Below, in pieces: positions 15,276 through 23,519 of a stretch of DNA of 43,777 bases (the first letter of the stretch is position 1; every line of letters begins with the position of its first letter). Location of the stretch: the NCBI GenBank assembly GCA_035462025.1, contig DATHUR010000189.1:1-43777 (forward strand). The letters run 5' to 3'. Made by a program: the position numbers and the translations under genes. The notes under the pieces were generated by a model. That model made no database searches. It was not told where the DNA came from and saw only the letters and a program-made list of their open reading frames with translations. The DNA is from Egicoccus sp035462025. GTDB lineage: Bacteria > Actinomycetota > Nitriliruptoria > Nitriliruptorales > Nitriliruptoraceae.

Positions 15276-16765
15276 CACGCGCACTCGTCCTCGGAGCGGG
15301 GATCGGCGGGCTGTCCGCCGCCGCCCGGCTCGCCCACGCCGGCTACGACGTCGCGGTCCACGAGCGGCTGTCGCGGCCCGGCGGACGGGCCAACCTGATC
15401 GAACGCGACGGCTTCCGCATCGACACGGGACCGAGCATCCTGCTGATGCGCGACATCGTCGAGGGCACCTTCGCCGACGTCGGCGCCGACCCGGCCGACT
15501 ATGTCTCGATCCGGCGCCTCGACCCCGCGTACCGCGTGTTCTTCCACGACGGGTCGCAATTGCAGGCCCGTGTCGACCGGGCCGAACTGCGCGCCGAACT
15601 CGACGCGATCGAACCCGGCGCCGGGGCACGGTTCGACGACTTCGCCGAGATCGGACAGAAGCTGTACCGCGGCGCCCGCGAACACTTCGTCGAGCGCAAC
15701 TTCCGCTCGCTCGGCGAGATGTTCGGCGTCACCAACCTGCCCCAGTTCGTGTCGCTGCGGGTCTACGAGCGCATGCACACCCTCGTCGGCCGCCACTTCC
15801 GCGACCCTCGACTGCGCCAGCTGTTCACGTTCAACGCCATGTACATCGGCATGAACCCCTTCACCGCACCCGCCATCTATGCGCTGCTGCCCTACAACGA
15901 CACCGTGGAGGGGGTCCACTTCGCCGACGGTGGCATGTACGGCCTGGTCGAGGGCCTGGTCCGCCTGTGCACCGATCTCGGGGTCGAGATCGTCTGCGAC
16001 CATCCCGCCACTGCCGTGATCGAGCGGGACGGCAGGGCGGCCGGGCTGCGGTTCGCCGACGGCGACGTCGAGGCCGACCTGACCCTGGTCAACGCCGACT
16101 GGCCGTGGGCGCAACGACGCATGCTCGGACGTGAACCGCGCCACCCGTTGCCCGGGCGGAAGCTGCGCTACGGGCCGTCCGCGATGAACTTCTACCTCGG
16201 CGTCCGGGGCGACGTCGGCGACCTGGCGGCCCACAACGTGGTGTTCGGCGGGGACTACGCCGGCAACTTCGAGGACGTGTTCGCCGGCCGGGTCCACGAA
16301 CGACCCTCGTACTACGTGCACGTCCCGAGCCTGGTCGACCCGACGCTCGCCCCCGACGACCACCACGTCGTGTACGTCCTGGTCCCCCACGCCAACTCGG
16401 ACGCCCCGATCGACTGGGAGGGCGAGCGCGAGCGGGTCCGCGAGTACGTGCTGACCGACCTGGCCGCCAAGGGCGTGGACCTGCGCGAGCGCATCGTGCT
16501 CGAGGAGGTCATCGACCCGCCGCGCTGGGCGGACGAATTCTCCCTCGAGCGCGGGGCCACGTTCGGCCTGTCGCACGGCGTCTCGCAGGTCGGCTGGTTG
16601 CGGCCCCACAACAAAGACGACCACCTCGACGACCTCTACTACGTCGGGTCGTCGACCCATCCGGGTGCGGGCGTGCCGATGGTCATGCTCTCGGCCCGAC
16701 TCGTCTCCGAACGCATCGTCGACGACCGGCCGCCCGCGCGGGTCGGGGAGCGCATCGGTGGCTGA
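15272..16765 (+). CDS. crtI: Phytoene desaturase (CrtI family)
   Basis: A 497-residue FAD-dependent desaturase of normal length, starting at GTG 15272 in the P450 stop overlap. The N-terminal Rossmann motif is LVLGAGIGGLSAAARLA (about residues 4-20), followed by RPGGRANLIERDGFRIDTGPS with the family GGR segment and DTGPS. The C-terminus carries YYVGSSTHPGAGVPMVMLSA (about 455-474), the conserved FAD/substrate end of CrtI. It should convert phytoene to lycopene in four desaturation steps. A ketolase or 3,4-desaturase (CrtD/CrtO-like) is less likely because no other desaturase is in the operon. The stop lies 8 bases inside the fni start. Confidence 0.92.
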   Translation: MTRALVLGAGIGGLSAAARLAHAGYDVAVHERLSRPGGRANLIERDGFRIDTGPSILLMRDIVEGTFADVGADPADYVSIRRLDPAYRVFFHDGSQLQARVDRAELRAELDAIEPGAGARFDDFAEIGQKLYRGAREHFVERNFRSLGEMFGVTNLPQFVSLRVYERMHTLVGRHFRDPRLRQLFTFNAMYIGMNPFTAPAIYALLPYNDTVEGVHFADGGMYGLVEGLVRLCTDLGVEIVCDHPATAVIERDGRAAGLRFADGDVEADLTLVNADWPWAQRRMLGREPRHPLPGRKLRYGPSAMNFYLGVRGDVGDLAAHNVVFGGDYAGNFEDVFAGRVHERPSYYVHVPSLVDPTLAPDDHHVVYVLVPHANSDAPIDWEGERERVREYVLTDLAAKGVDLRERIVLEEVIDPPRWADEFSLERGATFGLSHGVSQVGWLRPHNKDDHLDDLYYVGSSTHPGAGVPMVMLSARLVSERIVDDRPPARVGERIGG

Positions 16766-17804
16766 CGAGATCCTGGGACGCAAGCGGCGCCACCTCGAGG
16801 TGTGCCTCACCGAGGACGTCGCCTTCCAGACGCGCACGACCGGTCTCGAGGACGTCGAGATCCCCTACCAAGCCCTTCCCGAACTCCACCGTGCCCACAT
16901 CGACCTCGGGACCACGCTGCTCGGCCGGCGGCTGCGCGCACCCTTCCTGATCGGCGCGATGACCGGCGGCGAGGAGCGGGGCGGGCGCATCAACCGCGCC
17001 CTCGCGGAGGCCGCGCAGCGTCGCGGGGTCGGGTTCATGCTCGGCTCGCAACGCATCATGCTCGAGCGCCCCGAGGCGCGTGCCAGCTTCCAGGTCCGCG
17101 ATCTCGCGCCCGACGTCCTCCTGGTCGGCAACCTCGGCCTCGCCCAGTTCGTCGCCGGCTACGGCACGGCCGAGGCCGAACGCGCCGTCGCCGAGGTCGG
17201 GGCCGACGCACTCGCGGTCCACTGCAACCCCCTGCAGGAGGCGGTCCAGCACGGTGACGTCGACTTCCGTGACGGACGTCGTCGGCTGGCCGAACTCGCC
17301 GCCGGGCTCTCGGTCCCGCTCGTGGTCAAGGAGGTCGGCCACGGCATCGGTCGTCACGCCGCCCGCCGGCTGCGTGGCCTGCCGCTCGGCGCCGTCGATG
17401 TCGCCGGCGCGGGCGGCACGTCGTGGGCCCGCGTGGAGCAGTTCGTCCGCCACGGCCACGTCCCGCAACCCGACCTCGCCGAGATCGGCGTTCCGACGGC
17501 TCGGGCGCTGATCGAGGTGGCCGGCGAACTGCCCGGCGTCGCGCGCATCGCCTCGGGCGGCATCCGCAGCGGGACCGACGCCGCGCGGGCCCTGCTGCTG
17601 GGTGCCACGGCGGTCGCGGTCGCGCGGCCATTGCTCGAGCCGGCGCTGCAGGGCCCCGACGCCGTCGTCGACTGGATCGACCGCTTCCTCGACGAGTTGC
17701 GCACGGCGATGTTCGCGGCCGGGGCCGCCGATGTCGCGGCGCTGCGGTCGCTCGGCCTCGGCGCGGACCGCGCCAGGGTCGATCAGTCGATGGCGGAGGG
17801 CTGA
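16758..17804 (+). CDS. fni: Type 2 isopentenyl-diphosphate isomerase
   Basis: A 348-residue FMN- and NADPH-dependent TIM-barrel enzyme interconverting IPP and DMAPP. GTG 16758 overlaps crtI by 8 bases. Family signatures are all visible: RKRRHLEVCL at the start, FLIGAMTGGEE (about residues 60-70), GSQR, HCNPLQEAVQ (about 155-164, with the Gln/Glu pair at the Mg site), KEVGHGIG, DVAGAGGTSW and SGGIRSGTDAARAL. As the last gene of the carotenoid operon it should supply DMAPP primer for the GGPP synthase. Its last 22 bases overlap the convergent diguanylate cyclase gene. Confidence 0.92.
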   Translation: MADEILGRKRRHLEVCLTEDVAFQTRTTGLEDVEIPYQALPELHRAHIDLGTTLLGRRLRAPFLIGAMTGGEERGGRINRALAEAAQRRGVGFMLGSQRIMLERPEARASFQVRDLAPDVLLVGNLGLAQFVAGYGTAEAERAVAEVGADALAVHCNPLQEAVQHGDVDFRDGRRRLAELAAGLSVPLVVKEVGHGIGRHAARRLRGLPLGAVDVAGAGGTSWARVEQFVRHGHVPQPDLAEIGVPTARALIEVAGELPGVARIASGGIRSGTDAARALLLGATAVAVARPLLEPALQGPDAVVDWIDRFLDELRTAMFAAGAADVAALRSLGLGADRARVDQSMAEG

Positions 17805-19768
17805 GCGTCACCGGCGGGCAGATCGACCAGCGCGGGCGGCGTCCCGTCGTCGGCCACCACCTCGACCTCGTCCTTGCCACGGAACTTCACCGCGTACATG
17901 GCGTCGTCGGCGCGGCGCATCAACTGTTCGTGGTGCTCCCCCGGCCGTGAGGTGGCGGCGCCGATACTCGCCGAGACGCGCACGTCGTGTCCGCCGAGGC
18001 GAATCGGCACACGCAGCGCCCCGTGCACCCGGTCGGCGAAGTTCCCGAGCTCGGGCAGGTTTCCCGTCCCCTCGACGAGGACGGCGAACTCGTCGCCGCC
18101 CAGACGCGCGGGCGTGTCGCAGTCGCGCACGACCGACCGCAGGCGCTCGGCCACCTCGACGAGGACGGCGTCGCCGGCGGCGTGCCCGTAGGTGTCGTTG
18201 ACCGGCTTGAAGTCGTCGAGGTCGATCATGAGGACGGCGACGCCGGCGCCGGTCCGCCGTCCGCGTTCGATCGCGTGCTCGAGGCGGTCGAAGAACAGCG
18301 CCCGGTTCGCCAGGTCGGTCAGCGGGTCGTGGAAGGCCCGGTGGACGATCTCGGCCTCGAGTGCCTTGCGCTCGGTCACGTCACGGGAGTTGAGGACGTA
18401 GCCGCTGCCCTCACGCGAGGTCAGACGACTCTCGACGTCACGCCACTCGCCACTCGCCGTGCGCATCCGGCACGCGATCTGCACGCCCGACAGACGCTCG
18501 CTGGTGGTGATCGCGTCGTCCTCGAACACCCCTCGCATCGCCTCGGTCACGGCGTCGCGGTCGTCGGGATGCACGAGGTGGAACACGCTGCGACCGAGCA
18601 CGTCCTCCACGCGGTGCCCGAACCGCAGTTCCGCCGACCGGTTGACCATCGTGAAGCGGCCCTCGGGGTCGAGCAGCGCGATCACGTCCGACGAGTGCTC
18701 GATGATGCTGCTGAGTCGTGCCTCCCGCTCGGCGAGCTTGCTCTGCAGGGTGGCGCGTTCCTCGGCGAGTCCGGCCTCGATCGCGAAGCGGCGCAACATC
18801 TCGAGCAGTTCGGCGTCCGGAGCCACGGTGCAGTACAGCAGCAGCGCGGCTTGGGGACGGTCGGCACGGGGCAGCGGCACCATGACGTAGGCCGGGTAGA
18901 ACCGGGTGTCCTGCCCGGTGTGCTGCAGTTCGCGGGCGACCGCGCCGTCGAGCACGGTCGGCTGACCGGTCTCGAACACGTGCAGCACCTGACCGGGCAG
19001 GCTCGCACTCTCGACCACCACCGACCGGATCGTCCCACTCGTTGCGACCGCCCGGAAGACGTCGCCGTCGCGTTCCCACACGACGGCCGCGGTGCCGGTG
19101 CGCTCGACGAGGTCGACGCCGGTCAACGCCACCTCGTGCAGGATGTGGCGGGGGTCGGACAGCGCCGCCATGGCCCGTACCGACTCGAGCAGTCGCTGCT
19201 CCCGGCGGGTGGCGAGGTCGCGGCGGTCGGACTCGCGGCGGACGGTGCCGGCGAACGAGGTGGCGCCGACGAGGACGACGCCCAGCGCGATGGCCGACCC
19301 GGCCCGGGGCGCCACGGCGACCGCGGTGCGGGTCACCTGCCAGACCACGACCGAGGCGAGCGCGAGCGCGTGCGCGCGCCGGGCGGGCGCGTGGAAGCCG
19401 CGCTGGAACGCGATGGCGAACAGCAGAGGGATCAGGTTCAGCTGCGAGACGACGAGGAACCCGACCCCGGTCAGGGGCACGAAACCGGCCAGGTCGACCA
19501 GCACGGACCGGTCGCCGAAGTACCGCATCCCCGCCGCCCAGAGCGCGACGCCGACCGCGGCGGCCAGTGCGACCGGCCGCTGGGGCACGGGTGTGTCGAC
19601 GACCTGCAGGACGAGACCGACCGCGACGGCGCCCGTGAACCAACTGAACAGGCGGCGGAAGCGCACGACCAGCATCGCGCGCTGCTTCTCCGCCTGCTGC
19701 TGCTGCACGGACCACTCCCAGCCGACCCCGTCCCTCGGCATCCCCATCGGCAGGCCACGACGAGGCAT
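17783..19768 (-). CDS. Membrane-bound GAF-PAS-GGDEF diguanylate cyclase
   Basis: About 661 residues from ATG 19768. Other starts are GTG 19792, ATG 19747 or 19741, and a GTG before QQQQAEKQR that has GGGAG 6 bases upstream. Five or six hydrophobic segments fill about residues 30-185. A GAF-like region (about 200-345), a coiled linker, a PAS domain (about 355-475, with IIEHSSDVIALLDPEG and the PAC segment GSGYVLNSRDVTERK) and the GGDEF domain follow. The active site is Gly557-Gly-Asp-Glu-Phe561, unaltered. An RxxD inhibitory site (Arg548...Asp551) lies exactly five residues before it. It should make c-di-GMP and be inhibited by it. No EAL domain is present. The trigger of the sensor part is unknown. 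It converges on fni with a 22-base overlap. Confidence 0.9.
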   Translation of the reverse strand: MPRRGLPMGMPRDGVGWEWSVQQQQAEKQRAMLVVRFRRLFSWFTGAVAVGLVLQVVDTPVPQRPVALAAAVGVALWAAGMRYFGDRSVLVDLAGFVPLTGVGFLVVSQLNLIPLLFAIAFQRGFHAPARRAHALALASVVVWQVTRTAVAVAPRAGSAIALGVVLVGATSFAGTVRRESDRRDLATRREQRLLESVRAMAALSDPRHILHEVALTGVDLVERTGTAAVVWERDGDVFRAVATSGTIRSVVVESASLPGQVLHVFETGQPTVLDGAVARELQHTGQDTRFYPAYVMVPLPRADRPQAALLLYCTVAPDAELLEMLRRFAIEAGLAEERATLQSKLAEREARLSSIIEHSSDVIALLDPEGRFTMVNRSAELRFGHRVEDVLGRSVFHLVHPDDRDAVTEAMRGVFEDDAITTSERLSGVQIACRMRTASGEWRDVESRLTSREGSGYVLNSRDVTERKALEAEIVHRAFHDPLTDLANRALFFDRLEHAIERGRRTGAGVAVLMIDLDDFKPVNDTYGHAAGDAVLVEVAERLRSVVRDCDTPARLGGDEFAVLVEGTGNLPELGNFADRVHGALRVPIRLGGHDVRVSASIGAATSRPGEHHEQLMRRADDAMYAVKFRGKDEVEVVADDGTPPALVDLPAGDAQPSAID

Positions 19769-19847
19769 TAAGGTCAAGCCGGAAGCCACCACAACGGGCT
19801 AGCCCCGTCCGTCGGTCGCCGGCGCGATGCCGAGCACCCACGGCGCG

Positions 19848-21935
19848 CTAGATGTTCGCGGCCTCCATCGCGGCCAGTTCGCGCTTGAGGTCGGCGAGTT
19901 CGTCGCGCAGGCGGGCGGCGAACTCGAAGCGCAGGTCGGCCGCGGCCTCGTGCATCTCCTCTTCGAGCCGCTGGATGAGCGCACGCAGATCCTCTTGGGG
20001 CACCTCGGAGACGTCGACGAGTTCGCGACCGACCGGAGCGTCGTCGGGCCGGTAGTCCTCGCCCTGCTCCTCGGCCCGGACGGCCGCGATGATGTCGCCG
20101 ACACGCTTGCGCACCGTCTGGGGGTCGATGCCGTGCTCTCGGTTGTACGCCAGTTGCTTGTCGCGCCGGCGTTCGGTCTCGCCGAGTGCGCGCTGCATCG
20201 AGTCGGTGACGTGGTCGGCGTACATCACGACCTCGCCGTCGACGTTGCGGGCGGCGCGTCCGATCGTCTGGATCAGCGACGTCTCGGACCGCAGGAACCC
20301 TTCCTTGTCCGCGTCGAGGATGGCCACCAGCGACACCTCGGGCAGGTCGAGGCCCTCGCGCAGCAGGTTGATGCCGACCAGGACGTCGAACTCGCCCAGC
20401 CGCAGGCCGCGCAGGATCTCGACCCGCTCGACGGTGTTGATGTCGGAGTGCAGGTAGCGCACCCGGACGCCGTGCTCGAGCAGGTAGTCGGTGAGGTCCT
20501 CGGCCATCTTCTTGGTCAGGGTGGTGACCAGCACCCGCTGGTCCTTCTCCGTGCGCAGCCGGATCTGCTCCATCAGGTCGTCGATCTGGCCCGTCGTCGG
20601 CTTGACCACCACCTGCGGGTCGACCAGACCGGTCGGCCGGATGATCTGCTCGGCGATGGTGTCGGACTCGCGGCGCTCGTAGGCGCTGGGCGTGGCCGAG
20701 ATGAACAACCGCTGACCGATGCGCTCGAGGAACTCGTCGAACGTCAACGGCCGGTTGTCGAAGGCTGACGGCAACCGGAAGCCGTGCTCGACCAGCGACT
20801 CCTTGCGGGAACGGTCACCCTCGTACATCCCGCCGATCTGGGGCACGGTGACGTGCGACTCGTCGATGAACACCACGAAGTCGTCGGGGAAGTAGTCGAG
20901 CAGGGTGAACGGCGGGCTACCGGGCGCGCGACCGTCGAAGTGGCGCGAGTAGTTCTCGATGCCGTTGCAGAAACCCACCTCGCGGATCATCTCGAGGTCG
21001 TAGTTGGTGCGCATGCGCAGCCGCTGCGCCTCGAGCAGTTTGCCCTGCGACTCGAGGTCGGCGAGTTGCTCGGCCAGCTCGGCCTCGATCGAGGCCTGGG
21101 CCCGCAGCACGGCCTCGGTCGACGAGACGTAGTGCGACGCGGGGAACACGCCGACCTGTTCGACCGACCGCGACACCTCGCCGGTCAGGGGGTCCACACG
21201 CACGATGCGGTCGATCTCGTCGCCGAAGAACTCGACCCGCACGGCGCGCTCGTCGTCGGCCGGGAACACCTCGAGCGTGTCGCCACGCACCCGGAAGGTG
21301 CCGCGGATCAGGTTCAGGTCGTTGCGCGAGTACTGCAGGTCGACCAGTTTGCGCATGGCCTTCTCGAGGCCGACCTCCTCGCCCGAGCGCAGCCACAGGA
21401 TCTTGTTCTCGTACTCGTGCGGCGAACCGAGCCCGTAGATGCACGACACCGAGGCGACCACGACCACGTCACGTCGCGACAACAACGCCATGGTGGCGCG
21501 ATGGCGGAGCCGGTCGATCTCGTCGTTGATCGACGAGTCCTTCTCGATGTAGGTGTCGCTCGAGGCGATGTAGGCCTCGGGCTGGTAGTAGTCGTAGTAG
21601 CTGACGAAGTACTCGACCGCGCTGTCGGGCAGGAAGTCGCGGAACTCGTTGGCGAGTTGCGCCGCCAGCGTCTTGTTCGGCGCCATCACCAGGCAGGGAC
21701 GCTGGAGGCGCTCGAGCACCTTCGCGGCCGTGAAGGTCTTGCCGGTCCCGGTGGCACCGAGCAGCGTGACCGCACGTTCGCCGGCCTCGAATGCCTCGGT
21801 GATCTGCTCGATCGCGCGCGGCTGGTCGCCCGACGGGCTGAAATCGCTCACGACCCGGAAGCTGCCGTCCCCGGAACGGCGCTCGTCGAGGTCGCGGCGG
21901 CGTGGCGAGAAAGGGGTGGGCGCGGTCGATGACAT
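19848..21935 (-). CDS. uvrB: Excinuclease ABC subunit B
   Basis: A 695-residue UvrB. ATG 21935 gives the family start; an upstream in-frame GTG at 21989 is less likely. Walker A is LLGATGTGKTFTAAKV (near residue 60). The beta-hairpin that probes DNA contains the Tyr-rich YFVSYYDYYQPEAY. The helicase motifs DESH (FIDESHVT), SATPS and QTIGRAARN follow. A C-terminal UVR domain (LIQRLEEEMHEAAADLRFEFAARLRDEL) binds UvrA/UvrC. It verifies and hands over damage in nucleotide excision repair. It lies near coaE and rpsA as in Mycobacterium, here with a GAF-ANTAR gene in between. It is complete and ordinary. Confidence 0.97.
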   Translation of the reverse strand: MSSTAPTPFSPRRRDLDERRSGDGSFRVVSDFSPSGDQPRAIEQITEAFEAGERAVTLLGATGTGKTFTAAKVLERLQRPCLVMAPNKTLAAQLANEFRDFLPDSAVEYFVSYYDYYQPEAYIASSDTYIEKDSSINDEIDRLRHRATMALLSRRDVVVVASVSCIYGLGSPHEYENKILWLRSGEEVGLEKAMRKLVDLQYSRNDLNLIRGTFRVRGDTLEVFPADDERAVRVEFFGDEIDRIVRVDPLTGEVSRSVEQVGVFPASHYVSSTEAVLRAQASIEAELAEQLADLESQGKLLEAQRLRMRTNYDLEMIREVGFCNGIENYSRHFDGRAPGSPPFTLLDYFPDDFVVFIDESHVTVPQIGGMYEGDRSRKESLVEHGFRLPSAFDNRPLTFDEFLERIGQRLFISATPSAYERRESDTIAEQIIRPTGLVDPQVVVKPTTGQIDDLMEQIRLRTEKDQRVLVTTLTKKMAEDLTDYLLEHGVRVRYLHSDINTVERVEILRGLRLGEFDVLVGINLLREGLDLPEVSLVAILDADKEGFLRSETSLIQTIGRAARNVDGEVVMYADHVTDSMQRALGETERRRDKQLAYNREHGIDPQTVRKRVGDIIAAVRAEEQGEDYRPDDAPVGRELVDVSEVPQEDLRALIQRLEEEMHEAAADLRFEFAARLRDELADLKRELAAMEAANI

Positions 21936-21985
21936 GGTGGCGAGGGTACCCCTGCGACCCGGACAGGTCCGGGCCGCTGGCACCG

Positions 21986-22723
21986 TCAACCGTGCTGCTC
22001 GACCAGGGTCCGGGCGACGTCACGCAGCCGCAGGTTGGCGTCCTGGGATGCCTTGCGCAGCAGGCCGAAGGCGGCGTCGGCGTCGCAACCCTCACGGGCC
22101 ATCAGCACACCCTTGGCCTGCTCGATCACGACCCGACTGGCCAGCGCCTCCTGCAACTGATCGGCGAGCCGGCTGACCCGCAGGAACGCGCGCGCGTTGG
22201 CCAGCGTGCTGGCCGCGGGTGCCGCGATACGGCGGATCAGTTCGCGGTCGGCCTCGACGAAACCCTCCGGCTTGGCACCGAAGACGTTGAGCGCCCCGAT
22301 GACCATGCCCTTGACGCTCAGGGGCACCGCGACGACCGACCGGAAGCCGAGTTCGACCGCCCGTTCGGCGACCTTCGGCCAGCGCGTGTCGTGGGCGAAG
22401 TCGTCGACGTGACGTTCCTCGCCGGTCTCGAGCGCCTCGACGCAGGGGCCGTCGGCCAACTCGTACTGCAGCGCGTCGACGAGCGCGGCGGCGTCGCTCG
22501 ACCTTGCCGCCGTGCGGTAGCGGCCTCGTTCGTCCGCGATCGTGACACTGACGGCCGCCGAGGTCGTCACCGCCCGCGAGGTCAGTTCGAGTACCTGGGA
22601 CAGCAACTCGTCGAGCGACGCCTCTTCGATGAGCAGACCCGTGAGTTCCTCGAGCGTGCTCAGGTAGGCGCGCTCCGACCCACCGTCGTCGGTCTCACGC
22701 ATCAGGTCCGGCTGGTCGACCAC
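21986..22723 (-). CDS. GAF-ANTAR regulator (putative RNA-binding antiterminator)
   Basis: About 245 residues. GTG 22723 was chosen because AAGGGG sits 5 bases upstream; ATG 22702 is an alternative. A GAF domain spans about residues 20-170, with LADGPCVEALETGEERHVDD and GFRSVVAVPLSVKGMVIGALNVF as typical blocks. The C-terminal ANTAR domain (about 180-240) reads LADQLQEALASRVVIEQAKGVLMA, then DADAAFGLLRKASQ and LRLRDVARTLV. ANTAR domains bind paired RNA hairpins and prevent transcription termination. GAF-ANTAR proteins of Actinobacteria probably sense small ligands or redox state. The gene lies between uvrB (51 bases) and coaE (100 bases). The RNA targets are unknown. Confidence 0.88.
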   Translation of the reverse strand: MVDQPDLMRETDDGGSERAYLSTLEELTGLLIEEASLDELLSQVLELTSRAVTTSAAVSVTIADERGRYRTAARSSDAAALVDALQYELADGPCVEALETGEERHVDDFAHDTRWPKVAERAVELGFRSVVAVPLSVKGMVIGALNVFGAKPEGFVEADRELIRRIAAPAASTLANARAFLRVSRLADQLQEALASRVVIEQAKGVLMAREGCDADAAFGLLRKASQDANLRLRDVARTLVEQHG

Positions 22724-22823
22724 CAACACCCCTTCACGCCCGCGGCTGCGCATCCACGGTCTTGCTCTCCCCCGGCGCCGCGAGGGTAGCGGTCGACGTC
22801 GCCGGCACCCGAGCCGCCGACCG

Positions 22824-23444
22824 TCAGCCGGCCGCCGCGGCGGCCACGAGGTCGTCGAACAGCCGGTCCGCCGCCGCCTGCAGTGCGGCGAGGTCGCCGG
22901 TGTTGTCGACGACGTGCGTGGCGGCCGCACGGCGCTCGTCGTCGGTGCACTGCGCCGCGATCCGCGCGCGTGCATCCGGTTCGCCCAGCCCACGTTGCTC
23001 GACCAGGCGCCGGACCCTGACCTCGATCGGCGCGAGGACCACGACCACGGCGTCGAACCGGTTGGCCTGGCCGGTCTCGATCAGCAGTGGATGGTCGACC
23101 ACGGCCAGCTTGGGGCCGGCGCCCTCCCACGAGGCGTCGAGGGCGGCGATGCGTTCGGCGATGCGGGCCGCGATCCGCGGGTGCATGATCCGGTCGAGGT
23201 CGTGCCGCGCACCGTCGTCGGCGAACACCACGTCGGCCAACCCCTGGCGGTCGAGCCCGCCGTCGGCGCGCACGAGATGATCGCCGAACCGCGCCGCGAT
23301 GTCGGCCAGCGCGGGCTCGCCGGGTTCGACCACCTGGCGCGCGACGAGGTCGGCGTCAACGACCACCAGCCCGCGTTCGGCGAGTCGGCGTGCGACGGTC
23401 GACTTGCCACTGCCGATCCCACCGGTCAGTCCGACGAGGTACAT
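22824..23444 (-). CDS. coaE: Dephospho-CoA kinase
   Basis: A 206-residue P-loop kinase, the last step of coenzyme A synthesis (phosphorylation of the 3-prime hydroxyl of dephospho-CoA). The Walker A motif is GLTGGIGSGKSTVARRLAE (residues 5-23). The DADLVARQVVEPGEPAL block (about 34-50) and the LVEQRG...ARIAAQ lid/helix region match the family. The length is that of a plain single-domain CoaE; the extra C-terminal GrpB-type domain found in mycobacterial CoaE is absent. It follows rpsA on the same strand after a 75-base gap holding a strong hairpin, so it may rely partly on read-through. Confidence 0.95.
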   Translation of the reverse strand: MYLVGLTGGIGSGKSTVARRLAERGLVVVDADLVARQVVEPGEPALADIAARFGDHLVRADGGLDRQGLADVVFADDGARHDLDRIMHPRIAARIAERIAALDASWEGAGPKLAVVDHPLLIETGQANRFDAVVVVLAPIEVRVRRLVEQRGLGEPDARARIAAQCTDDERRAAATHVVDNTGDLAALQAAADRLFDDLVAAAAAG

Positions 23445-23470
23445 GCCGTGCTTTCCGTAACGAAACGCGC

Positions 23471-23498
23471 CGCGCCCCGGCGGTGAAGCCGGGGCGCG
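23471..23498 (-). terminator. Strong GC hairpin between rpsA and coaE
   Basis: A perfect 11-base stem, CGCGCCCCGGC (23471-23481) pairing with GCCGGGGCGCG (23488-23498), with a 6-base loop. It lies 21 bases after the rpsA stop on the minus strand. On that strand it is followed by GCGCGTTTCG, a poor U-tract. It probably attenuates or ends rpsA transcription and leaves lower expression for coaE. Confidence 0.65.
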
Positions 23499-23519
23499 AA
23501 CGCGTGGGTCACGACGGGC

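Noticed and set aside
17987..19771. Plus-strand open frame opposite the diguanylate cyclase gene
   Set aside because: It has no domain, and the minus-strand frame has clear PAS and GGDEF motifs.
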